From Sphingomonas sp. LC-1 (GTDB lineage: Bacteria > Pseudomonadota > Alphaproteobacteria > Sphingomonadales > Sphingomonadaceae): a DNA stretch of 64,000 bases. Below are positions 35,781 to 42,877 of this stretch, in pieces. Made by a program: the position numbers and the translations under genes. Where the stretch lies: contig NZ_JANZXB010000010.1 in the NCBI RefSeq assembly GCF_025371035.1, positions 124,001 to 188,000 on the forward strand. The letters run 5' to 3'. The stretch's first letter is position 1; every line of letters starts with the position of its first letter. The notes under the pieces are model-generated. The model made no database searches. It saw only the letters and a program-made list of their open reading frames with translations, and was not told where the DNA came from.

Positions 35781-38120
35781 TCAGAAGCTGTACCGCACGC
35801 GGCCGATGACGGTGCGCGGCGGGATCAGCTGGTCGAAGGTGGCGTTGACGCCGAACACGTCGGTGAAGCGCGTGCTGATGCCGTCGGTGTCGAACAGGTT
35901 CTGCGCGCTCAGGCTGACATCCCAGCCGCCGCCGAATCGGACGCCGCCGGTCAGGTTGACCTGGTTGTAACCGGGGATGCGGTCGATCGCGGGATTGTTG
36001 AACACGCGCGCCTGCATCGCCCCGCGCCGGATGAACAAGCCGGAGGCATAGCCGCGCAGCCCGTTGCCGAACTGATGGTCCCAGTTCACGCCCGCCGTGG
36101 CGCTGAACGCGGGCGTCTTGGCGAGTTGGTTGCCGTACAGGTCGCCGATGACCGCCGCGCGGGCCAGCGTCACGGCGGGCGCGAAGATGCTGAGCCGCTG
36201 GTTGACGACCAGGTTGCGCTCCGCCGCCGTCGCATTCACGCTGTCCAGCGCGCGGGCATGGCCGCTGACCTTGCTGTCGAGCAGGGTCAGGCCGGTGCTG
36301 AACCGCAGGTCGCGGCTGGGCGCGAAGGTCACTTCCGCCTCCGCGCCCAGGATGCGGCTGCGCGGGATATTGGCGACGCCGCTCGACCGGTTGCGCGGGT
36401 CGCTGGTCATATATTGCAGGTCGACATAGTCATAGCCGAACCCGGCCAGATTGGTGCGCAGCCGCCCGTCGAGGAAGTCCGCCTTCAACCCCAGCTCATA
36501 GGCGTCGATGCGTTCCGGGCGGAAGGTGCGGAACACCAGATCCTCGGCCACGTCGGCAATGCCATAGGTCAGGTTATTGCCGCCCGGCTTGAACCCGCGC
36601 GTATAGGAGGCATAGGCCATGCGATTGCGGCCCAGGTCGAACTCCACCGCCGCGCGCCCCGTCACCGCCGTCCCCTGTGACGTGATTAGCGCGGTCGGCC
36701 GGCCGGTCGACAGGGTGAAGAAATTATAGTTGCGGTTGGTCGCCCGGTCATCGGTATAGCGCAGCCCCCCGGTCATCCGCAGCCGGTCGGTCGCATGCCA
36801 GGTCGCCTGTCCGTAAAAGGAGAAGGAGCGGCGCTCGGGGAAGAAATCGCTCTGGAAACCGATGTCCCCGGCGGGCGGCAGGCCGTTATTCGCGACCGCG
36901 TTGAACGGATCGAGCACCCCGTTGCGGTTGCGATCCACCCGCTCGAACGAATGCGCCTCGATCTTCTGCTGGAACCAGAAGGCGCCGAGCACCCAGTCGA
37001 CGCTGCCGAACAAAGGCGTGCGCGACACGAGGTTCAGTTCGGAGGTATAGGAGCGATGCGCCTGGTCCTGCCGCTCATAGAAACTGCGCTCGACGGCCAG
37101 CGGGCCCACCAGCGCCACGTCGGAAAAGTCGTTGTCGCGATATTTGCGGACATCCTCGCGCTGGTGGCTGCCCAGATATTTGACGGTGAAGCCCGGCAGG
37201 TCCCAGGTCGCGACGAGGCTGTACAGTTGCGAGCGCAGGAACAGGTGCGACGGCGAGTCCTGCGCCAGTTGCCGGTCGCCGTCCGCGTCGCGGCGCGGGG
37301 TCGGATCGAGCAGGCCAAAGCGCGCGGGTCCGTTGGTGTCGCTGCGGAATTGCTGCGCGGTCAAGTCGATCTGGAAGCTATCGGCGGGTTTCCACAGCAG
37401 CTGGAACCGCCAGGCCGCGTCGTTGCGCTGGTCCAGCTTCTGCCCCAGCCGGATGTTCGTCGTGGTGCCGTCCTGCTTCAGCCAGCTTCCCGTCGCGCGC
37501 ACCGCCATCGTCGATCCGATGGGCAGGTTCACCGCCGATCGCAGGTTGCGATAGTCGAACGATCCATAGGCCGCATCGACATAGCCCTCGGTCCGGTCGA
37601 GCGCGGGCGCGACCGTGACCAGATTGATCGCGCCGCCGGTCGAGTTCTGGCCGAACAGCGTCCCCTGCGGCCCGCGCAGCACCTCGACCCGCCCCACATC
37701 CAGGAAGTTGCCGCCCAACGCGAAGGGCGACACGATATAGACGCCGTCCTGATGATAGGAGACGGACGGCGCGGCGACGTCATTCTGGTTCGCCTCCTGC
37801 CCGACGCCGCGAATGGACAGCGTGGTGCGCTCCCCCTCGGCATTGCCGACGGTCAGGCCGGGGGCCAGCGCGCTCAGATCCTGGAAGGTGTTGATGTTGT
37901 TCGCGACCAGCGCATCGCCGGTCAGCGCGGTGATCGCCTGCGGCACCTGCTGCAACCCCGCCTCGCGCTTTTCGGCGGTGACGACGATGTCGGGCAGGTA
38001 AGCCTCCTGCCCCGCATCCGCCGACGCGTTCGACGCCGAGGCCGGAGCCGCGACCTGCGCCAAGCATGGCTGGGTCAGCAGCGTCGCACACGACAGCAGC
38101 GACCATTTCGTCCAGTTCAT
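35781..38120 (-). CDS. TonB-dependent receptor leading the ureide operon
   Basis: 779 residues. ATG 38120 (MNWTKWSLLSCATLL) follows a GGGGGG ribosome-site-like stretch and gives a signal peptide ending near CLAQV. The plug starts with DIVVTAEKREAGLQQVPQAI and contains VEVLRGPQGTLFGQNSTGGA, the common sphingomonad receptor signature; the barrel ends in VIGRVRYSF. It is 30 bp upstream of hpxX and co-directional with all eleven downstream catabolic genes, so it probably imports urate, allantoin or a related purine product. This is a contextual inference. Confidence 0.9.
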   Translation of the reverse strand: MNWTKWSLLSCATLLTQPCLAQVAAPASASNASADAGQEAYLPDIVVTAEKREAGLQQVPQAITALTGDALVANNINTFQDLSALAPGLTVGNAEGERTTLSIRGVGQEANQNDVAAPSVSYHQDGVYIVSPFALGGNFLDVGRVEVLRGPQGTLFGQNSTGGAINLVTVAPALDRTEGYVDAAYGSFDYRNLRSAVNLPIGSTMAVRATGSWLKQDGTTTNIRLGQKLDQRNDAAWRFQLLWKPADSFQIDLTAQQFRSDTNGPARFGLLDPTPRRDADGDRQLAQDSPSHLFLRSQLYSLVATWDLPGFTVKYLGSHQREDVRKYRDNDFSDVALVGPLAVERSFYERQDQAHRSYTSELNLVSRTPLFGSVDWVLGAFWFQQKIEAHSFERVDRNRNGVLDPFNAVANNGLPPAGDIGFQSDFFPERRSFSFYGQATWHATDRLRMTGGLRYTDDRATNRNYNFFTLSTGRPTALITSQGTAVTGRAAVEFDLGRNRMAYASYTRGFKPGGNNLTYGIADVAEDLVFRTFRPERIDAYELGLKADFLDGRLRTNLAGFGYDYVDLQYMTSDPRNRSSGVANIPRSRILGAEAEVTFAPSRDLRFSTGLTLLDSKVSGHARALDSVNATAAERNLVVNQRLSIFAPAVTLARAAVIGDLYGNQLAKTPAFSATAGVNWDHQFGNGLRGYASGLFIRRGAMQARVFNNPAIDRIPGYNQVNLTGGVRFGGGWDVSLSAQNLFDTDGISTRFTDVFGVNATFDQLIPPRTVIGRVRYSF

Positions 38121-38242
38121 CAATTGCCCCCCGGAAGTGATTCCCTTGGCCGGGGCGCCGACCTCCGATCGTCCGCCGGATGATGTCGCGCGGCGCCGCC
38201 CGCCTTCGGGAGCCGTGTTAGCGGCGACGAATTGGATAGCAG

Positions 38243-38260
38243 AAGCACAATATTGCGCTT
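38243..38260. promoter_or_regulatory. 18-bp palindrome upstream of the ureide operon
   Basis: AAGCACAATATTGCGCTT matches its own reverse complement except for one symmetric pair. It lies 123 bp upstream of the receptor start, in the 180-bp gap after the secreted deaminase gene. It is AT-centred and has no T tract, which favours an operator over a terminator. Confidence 0.45.
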
Positions 38261-38300
38261 TCAGCGCCCACATTTTTCGCTCGCTTTGGGCATAGGGGGA

Positions 38301-39854
38301 TCAGTGGATTGCCTGACGTTCGAAATGGTCGAAATCGCGTTCGAGGCGCGCCTCCATGCGCGCCTTCACATGGTTCGCGGTGAAGGTACGGCACGCCTCC
38401 GCGTCAAGGACACGACAGGCCGGGACGCGTGGCCCCCCAGCGCGGTCCTGCCAAAGGCTCTCGCCCGGCAGGAAGGAATAGTGCACCGAATCGCGCGCCA
38501 TCTGCTTGAGATCGAGGTAGCGCAGCTTCTGCTCGGTCACCCCGCGCAGATATTCGTTGGTCATGTCGCTGCGCGAGACACCCTCGTCGTCGGTCGACAG
38601 GACCACCGGCACGCCCGCCTGACGATAGAGGGACAAGGGGTGGTCGCGTCCCTTGACGCCCAGGATCACGGCGTTGCTGGTCAGGTTGATCTCCACCGCC
38701 ACCCGGTCGCGCGCCATGCGGGCGAGCAGCGCGCGGGCATCGGTTTCATAGGGAATGTCGATACCATGGCCGATCCGCCGCGCCCCCGCGACCGTCACCG
38801 CGTCGTGGATATGAAAGGCCAGTTCGCGCGGCGGCACCAGCCCCAGCGTCAATTCGCCCGCGTGCAGGGAAAGGGGGACCGTGGGATAGCGCTCCTTCAG
38901 AAAGCGCAGCATCCTCATATGCAGGGCATAATCCCGCAGCGCGACCGGATTATGTTCGGGCGCGACGATATTGACCGCCACGAAGCGCGGATCGGCCTGA
39001 ACCAGCGCGAACCCCAAAGCGAGTTCGGCGAACACCTGTGCCGGCGGCCGGGTGCGAATGGCGGCATATTGATACCGGATCTCGGTCGCGCAGGCGGGCT
39101 TCGGACTGGGTGTGCCGCACCCGTCGATCCGCGCCATCTCGGCTTCGTAGGCGTCATATTGCGTCCGCGTCGCCTGGACCGCGCCGGGCAGTTCGGGGGC
39201 GACCCTGGCGTAGAGCGCAGCCAGGTCCCCTACGTCGCCATCGCCGACCTTCGCCAGCAAGGGCTGCGTCGCCGCCGAACCGCCACTCAGTTCGGCATAG
39301 GATACGCCATCGGCCGCGGCCTGTTGACGGGCAAGCGCGATCACCTTGCCCCCATGGCGCGCGGCAATCGGCCAGAACGCATCGAAGGTCGAGAAGAAAC
39401 GGTCATAGCCCGACACGCGCGGATCGCCGATCCCGGCTTCGAAACCCCGCGTGGAGAAGCCGTCGATAAAGGCGGCATAGCGAGGATAGTCGCGAACCAG
39501 ATCCGCCGCCGCAACCCGGCCGGGCGCATCGCAGGGCGGTGGCGCCACCCGCGCCGTATCCGTCGACAGACACAGCCCGTCCGCCGCCGCCCATGCCAGC
39601 ATGTCCTCGGCATAGATCGCGCCACCGGCATGATTATGCAGGTCACCGCCCTTGGGCATGGTTTGCAGAAAGATGCGAAGCTGCGGCGGACTGTCGGCGA
39701 TGCTGTCCAGATATGCCGCCGTCCGCGCCTCGGGCGTCATCGTCCCGCGCGGGGCGGTTGCGCCACCGAGCATCGCCGCCACGAACACCAACATCGTCGT
39801 TTTCACCGCGCCGGAGCGCGCGCGTCTGCTACCGTTCTTGCAACGGGTCGTCAT
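38301..39854 (-). CDS. Exported adenosine deaminase-like protein (ADA2/ADGF type)
   Basis: 517 residues. The metal-dependent deaminase motifs are complete: GGDLHNHAGGAI, PLSLHAGELTLG, RIGHGIDIPYE and VVLSTDDEGVSRSD. The extra region with CATEIRYQYAAIRTRPPAQVF and overall length match the secreted ADA2/ADGF group rather than cytosolic ADA. The N-terminus has a charged stretch and then a hydrophobic segment (VKTTMLVFVAAMLGGATA), a likely signal peptide or anchor. ATG 39854 has AAGGGGA upstream; a GTG at 39806 is an alternative start. It should deaminate adenosine outside the cytoplasm, feeding inosine to periplasmic nucleosidases. The ureide operon lies 180 bp downstream on the same strand. Confidence 0.85.
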   Translation of the reverse strand: MTTRCKNGSRRARSGAVKTTMLVFVAAMLGGATAPRGTMTPEARTAAYLDSIADSPPQLRIFLQTMPKGGDLHNHAGGAIYAEDMLAWAAADGLCLSTDTARVAPPPCDAPGRVAAADLVRDYPRYAAFIDGFSTRGFEAGIGDPRVSGYDRFFSTFDAFWPIAARHGGKVIALARQQAAADGVSYAELSGGSAATQPLLAKVGDGDVGDLAALYARVAPELPGAVQATRTQYDAYEAEMARIDGCGTPSPKPACATEIRYQYAAIRTRPPAQVFAELALGFALVQADPRFVAVNIVAPEHNPVALRDYALHMRMLRFLKERYPTVPLSLHAGELTLGLVPPRELAFHIHDAVTVAGARRIGHGIDIPYETDARALLARMARDRVAVEINLTSNAVILGVKGRDHPLSLYRQAGVPVVLSTDDEGVSRSDMTNEYLRGVTEQKLRYLDLKQMARDSVHYSFLPGESLWQDRAGGPRVPACRVLDAEACRTFTANHVKARMEARLERDFDHFERQAIH

Positions 39855-39997
39855 CCGCTTTTCCCCTTATGATGCCCGCGAAACATGGCGCAGGCCCCCT
39901 GCCGGCCTGTCTATCGGCCATGCTGCGGCTCGCCCATCGCAATATCCGGCACGTCGCGTTGCCGGAAAAAGTGCGCCCATATGGCCGATCGCCCTGC

Positions 39998-40027
39998 CGC
40001 ACCCCGCAAAGGGGTGCGCTCATTTTT
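39998..40027 (+). terminator. Hairpin with T tract upstream of the AzgA-type permease
   Basis: CGCACCCC (39998-40005) and GGGGTGCG (40011-40018) form a perfect 8-bp stem with loop GCAAA, followed by CTCATTTTT. This is a good intrinsic-terminator shape on the plus strand, upstream of the permease. It may end stray transcripts or act as an attenuator in a leader; its T tract overlaps the shared upstream element. Confidence 0.5.
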
Positions 40028-40050
40028 GCAACGATGAATGCGATTGAATG
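40023..40050 (+). promoter_or_regulatory. Shared purine-regulon element, copy A (AzgA-xdh operon)
   Basis: TTTTTGCAACG, a 3-bp spacer, then AATGCGATTGAATG. Both blocks recur upstream of two other purine-uptake operons with a 13-bp spacer, that is, exactly 10 bp (one helical turn) longer. The element lies about 60 bp upstream of the permease start. Confidence 0.6.
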
Positions 40051-40110
40051 ATGTAGATCGAGCGGCTCCCCGCTGGCATGAGGGCCACAGGGCGGTGTCC
40101 GGAGGGCGGA

Positions 40111-41466
40111 ATGATAGATACGGCAATACAGGAACAACCGGCAACGACCGCGCTGGAGCGCCGTTTCCAATTGGCCGAACGCGGCACGTCGGTGCGGACC
40201 GAGATACTGGCTGGCACCACCACCTTCCTGACCATGGCCTATATCGTGCTGGTCAACCCGGCGATCCTGGGACAGGCCGGGATGCCGGTCGCGGCCGTTG
40301 CCGCCGCCACCTGTTTCGCCGCCGCCTTCGCCTCGATCCTGATGGGTATGGTCGCCAACGTGCCGCTGGCGCTCGCGCCCGGCATGGGCCTGAACGCCTA
40401 TTTCAGTTTCACCGTCGTCCAGCAGATGGGCATTCCCTGGCCGGTCGCGCTGGGCTGCGTGCTGATCTCCGGCTTCTGTTTCCTGATCCTGACCCTGACG
40501 GGCGTACGGCAACTGATCGTCTCGGTCATCCCGTCGCATCTGTTCGCGGCGGTGGCGGGCGGGATCGGCCTGTTCATCGGTTTCATCGGCTTGAGGAACG
40601 CCGGGATCGTCGTCGCCAGCCCCGCGACGCTGGTCGCGCTCGGCCCGTTGACGCAGCCCGGCGCGGCGCTGGCGCTGCTCGGCCTGTTGCTGATCGCGGT
40701 GCTGAGCATCTGGAATGTGCGCGGCGCGATGCTGATCGGCATCGTCGCCACCACCCTCGTCGCATGGATGACCGGGCAGGTCACGGTGAAGCCCGAGCCC
40801 TATAGCCTGACCATGTTGACCGAGACCGCGTTCCGCGTCGACCTGCCCGGCGTGTTCGGGGCGGGCGGGCGGCATGGGCTGGGCCTGTTCGAGATCCTGT
40901 TCGTCTTCCTGTTCGTCGATCTGTTCGACAATATCGGGACACTGGTCGCCGTGACGAAGCGCGCGGGGCTGATCGACGCGGCGGGCCGCATTCCCCGGTT
41001 GAACCGTATCCTGCTGACCGATGCGGTGGCGACGATGGTCGGGGCGGTGGCAGGCACCAGCACCGTCACCAGCTATGTCGAAAGCGCGGCGGGGGTGCAG
41101 GCGGGCGGGCGCACCGGTCTGACCGCCGTCGTCACCGGCCTGTTGTTCCTGCTGATGATGTTCGCCGCCCCCTATGCGCAACTGGTGCCGCTGGCCGCCA
41201 CCGCGCCGGCGCTGATCGTCGTCGGCGGGCTGATGCTGCTGCCGCTGGTCGAGGTGAAGTGGGACGATCCGCTGGCGGCGATCCCGGCGTTCCTGACGGT
41301 GGCGATGATCCCGCTGACCTTCTCGATCGCCAACGGACTGGCGTTCGGCATCACCGCCCATGCCATATTGAAGGCGATGCGCGGACAGGCGACCCGCGCC
41401 GACTGGTTCCTGTTCCTTCTGGCAGCGCTGTTCGTCGCCCGCTTTGCCTGGATGGGCACGGCGTAA
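40111..41466 (+). CDS. NCS2 purine permease, AzgA-like (adenine/guanine/hypoxanthine)
   Basis: 451 residues, ATG 40111 with GGAGG at 40101-40105. About twelve to fourteen hydrophobic segments are present. TTFLTMAYIVLVNP near the N-terminus, LAPGMGLNAYFSFTVV, the VDLFDNIGTLVAV motif and GTSTVTSYVESAAGV are hallmarks of the AzgA/GhxP branch of NCS2 proton symporters. It should import adenine, guanine or hypoxanthine. It leads an operon with xdhABC, guanine deaminase and a nucleoside hydrolase; the xdhA start follows 4 bp after its stop. The shared upstream element and a hairpin precede it. Confidence 0.92.
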   Translation: MIDTAIQEQPATTALERRFQLAERGTSVRTEILAGTTTFLTMAYIVLVNPAILGQAGMPVAAVAAATCFAAAFASILMGMVANVPLALAPGMGLNAYFSFTVVQQMGIPWPVALGCVLISGFCFLILTLTGVRQLIVSVIPSHLFAAVAGGIGLFIGFIGLRNAGIVVASPATLVALGPLTQPGAALALLGLLLIAVLSIWNVRGAMLIGIVATTLVAWMTGQVTVKPEPYSLTMLTETAFRVDLPGVFGAGGRHGLGLFEILFVFLFVDLFDNIGTLVAVTKRAGLIDAAGRIPRLNRILLTDAVATMVGAVAGTSTVTSYVESAAGVQAGGRTGLTAVVTGLLFLLMMFAAPYAQLVPLAATAPALIVVGGLMLLPLVEVKWDDPLAAIPAFLTVAMIPLTFSIANGLAFGITAHAILKAMRGQATRADWFLFLLAALFVARFAWMGTA

Positions 41467-41470
41467 GGCG

Positions 41471-42877
41471 ATGACGATCCGCTTCCTCCTGGACGACGCG
41501 ATCGTGGAGATCGCCGATGCCGAACCGACGGCGACGCTGCTCGACCATCTCCGCTATCGCCTGCGCCGCACCGGCACCAAGGAAGGCTGCGCGGAGGGGG
41601 ATTGCGGCGCCTGCACCGTGCTCGTCGGCGAGCCCGCCGGAGAGGGTATCGCCTGGCGCGCGGTCAATGCCTGCATCCTGTTCCTGCCGATGATCGACGG
41701 CAAGGCGGTGCTGACCGTGGAAAGCCTGTCGTGCGGCGAAGCGCCGACGGCGCTCCAGTCGTGCATGGCGCGCAACGGCAGTTCGCAATGCGGTTTCTGC
41801 ACGCCGGGCTTCGTCATGTCGCTCTATGGCCGCGCGGTGGGGGCGGCGGGACATGCCCTGCCGGTGGCCGATGTGATCGCGGGCAATCTGTGCCGGTGCA
41901 CCGGCTATGGCCCGATCCTCGCCGCCGCGGAGGCGGTGCCGGGGATCGAGCGCGACGACCGGCGGCTGGCTGCTACGCTGCGCGACCTAACTCCGCGCGG
42001 CGCTGCCGACGAGCGTCAAACATGGTTCGCGCCGCGATCGGCCGACGAACTGGCCGCGCTGCTGCTCGAACGTCCCGATGCACGGCTGATCGCCGGGGCC
42101 ACCGATGTCGGGCTGTGGGTGACGAAGGGGCTTCGCGCGATCGACACGCCGATCTTTATCGGGGACGTTCCCGAACTGCGCGGGATCGTAGAGGAGGCCT
42201 TCGGGGTCACGCTGGGCGCGGCGGTCCGCTATGCCGAGGCGCATGATGCGCTCATGCGGCTGCACCCTGATCTGGGCGAGCTGGTGCGGCGTATCGGCGG
42301 GCTGCAGGTTCGCAATGCGGGCACCATCGGCGGCAACATCGCCAACGGATCGCCGATCGGCGACGGGCCGCCCGCGCTGATCGCGCTGGGCGCCTCGCTG
42401 ACCCTGCGCCGCGGCGATGACCGCCGCACGCTGGCCCTTGAGGATTATTTCCTCGACTATGGCAAACAGAATCGCGCGCCAGGCGAGTTCGTCGAGAGCA
42501 TCCATATCCCCCGCCCCGCCCCCGACGCCATCGTCCACATCGCCAAGCTGTCACGCCGGTTCGACAGCGACATCTCCGCCGTGTGCGGCGCGTTCCACCT
42601 GACGCTGCGGGACGGCATCATCGATAAGGCACGGGTCGCGTTCGGCGGCATGGCGGCGACGCCGCGCCGTGCCCCGGCCTGCGAAGCGGCGCTAACCGGC
42701 GCGCCATTCTCACCAGCGACGATCACCCACGCCGTCGCCGCGCTGCAAGACGACTTCGCGCCGCTGACCGACGTGCGCGGCAGCACGGCCTATCGGCACG
42801 AGGCGGCGGGCAATCTGCTGTGGCGGCTGTGGCACCGCGAACAGGGCGAACCGGTTTCAGTCCGGGAGGCGGTCTAA
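41471..42877 (+). CDS. xdhA: Xanthine dehydrogenase small subunit (2Fe-2S and FAD)
   Basis: 468 residues. Two [2Fe-2S] clusters are bound by Cys40, Cys45, Cys48 and Cys68 (GCAEGDCGACTV) and by Cys107, Cys110, Cys141 and Cys143 (QCGFCTPGF, CRCTGYGP). A FAD domain follows (about 180-460) with LIAGATDVG and NAGTIGGNIANGSPIGD. With XdhB it oxidises hypoxanthine and xanthine to urate with NAD as acceptor. The stop TAA and the next ATG share one base (TAATG), so subunits are made in step. Confidence 0.95.
   Translation: MTIRFLLDDAIVEIADAEPTATLLDHLRYRLRRTGTKEGCAEGDCGACTVLVGEPAGEGIAWRAVNACILFLPMIDGKAVLTVESLSCGEAPTALQSCMARNGSSQCGFCTPGFVMSLYGRAVGAAGHALPVADVIAGNLCRCTGYGPILAAAEAVPGIERDDRRLAATLRDLTPRGAADERQTWFAPRSADELAALLLERPDARLIAGATDVGLWVTKGLRAIDTPIFIGDVPELRGIVEEAFGVTLGAAVRYAEAHDALMRLHPDLGELVRRIGGLQVRNAGTIGGNIANGSPIGDGPPALIALGASLTLRRGDDRRTLALEDYFLDYGKQNRAPGEFVESIHIPRPAPDAIVHIAKLSRRFDSDISAVCGAFHLTLRDGIIDKARVAFGGMAATPRRAPACEAALTGAPFSPATITHAVAALQDDFAPLTDVRGSTAYRHEAAGNLLWRLWHREQGEPVSVREAV

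Noticed and set aside
39835-39868. TTCTTGCAACGGGTCGTCAT resembles the left block of the shared purine element.
   Set aside because: It covers the start codon of the secreted deaminase, and the second block (ATTGCGTTTGAATG-like) is absent at the expected spacing, so it may be chance.
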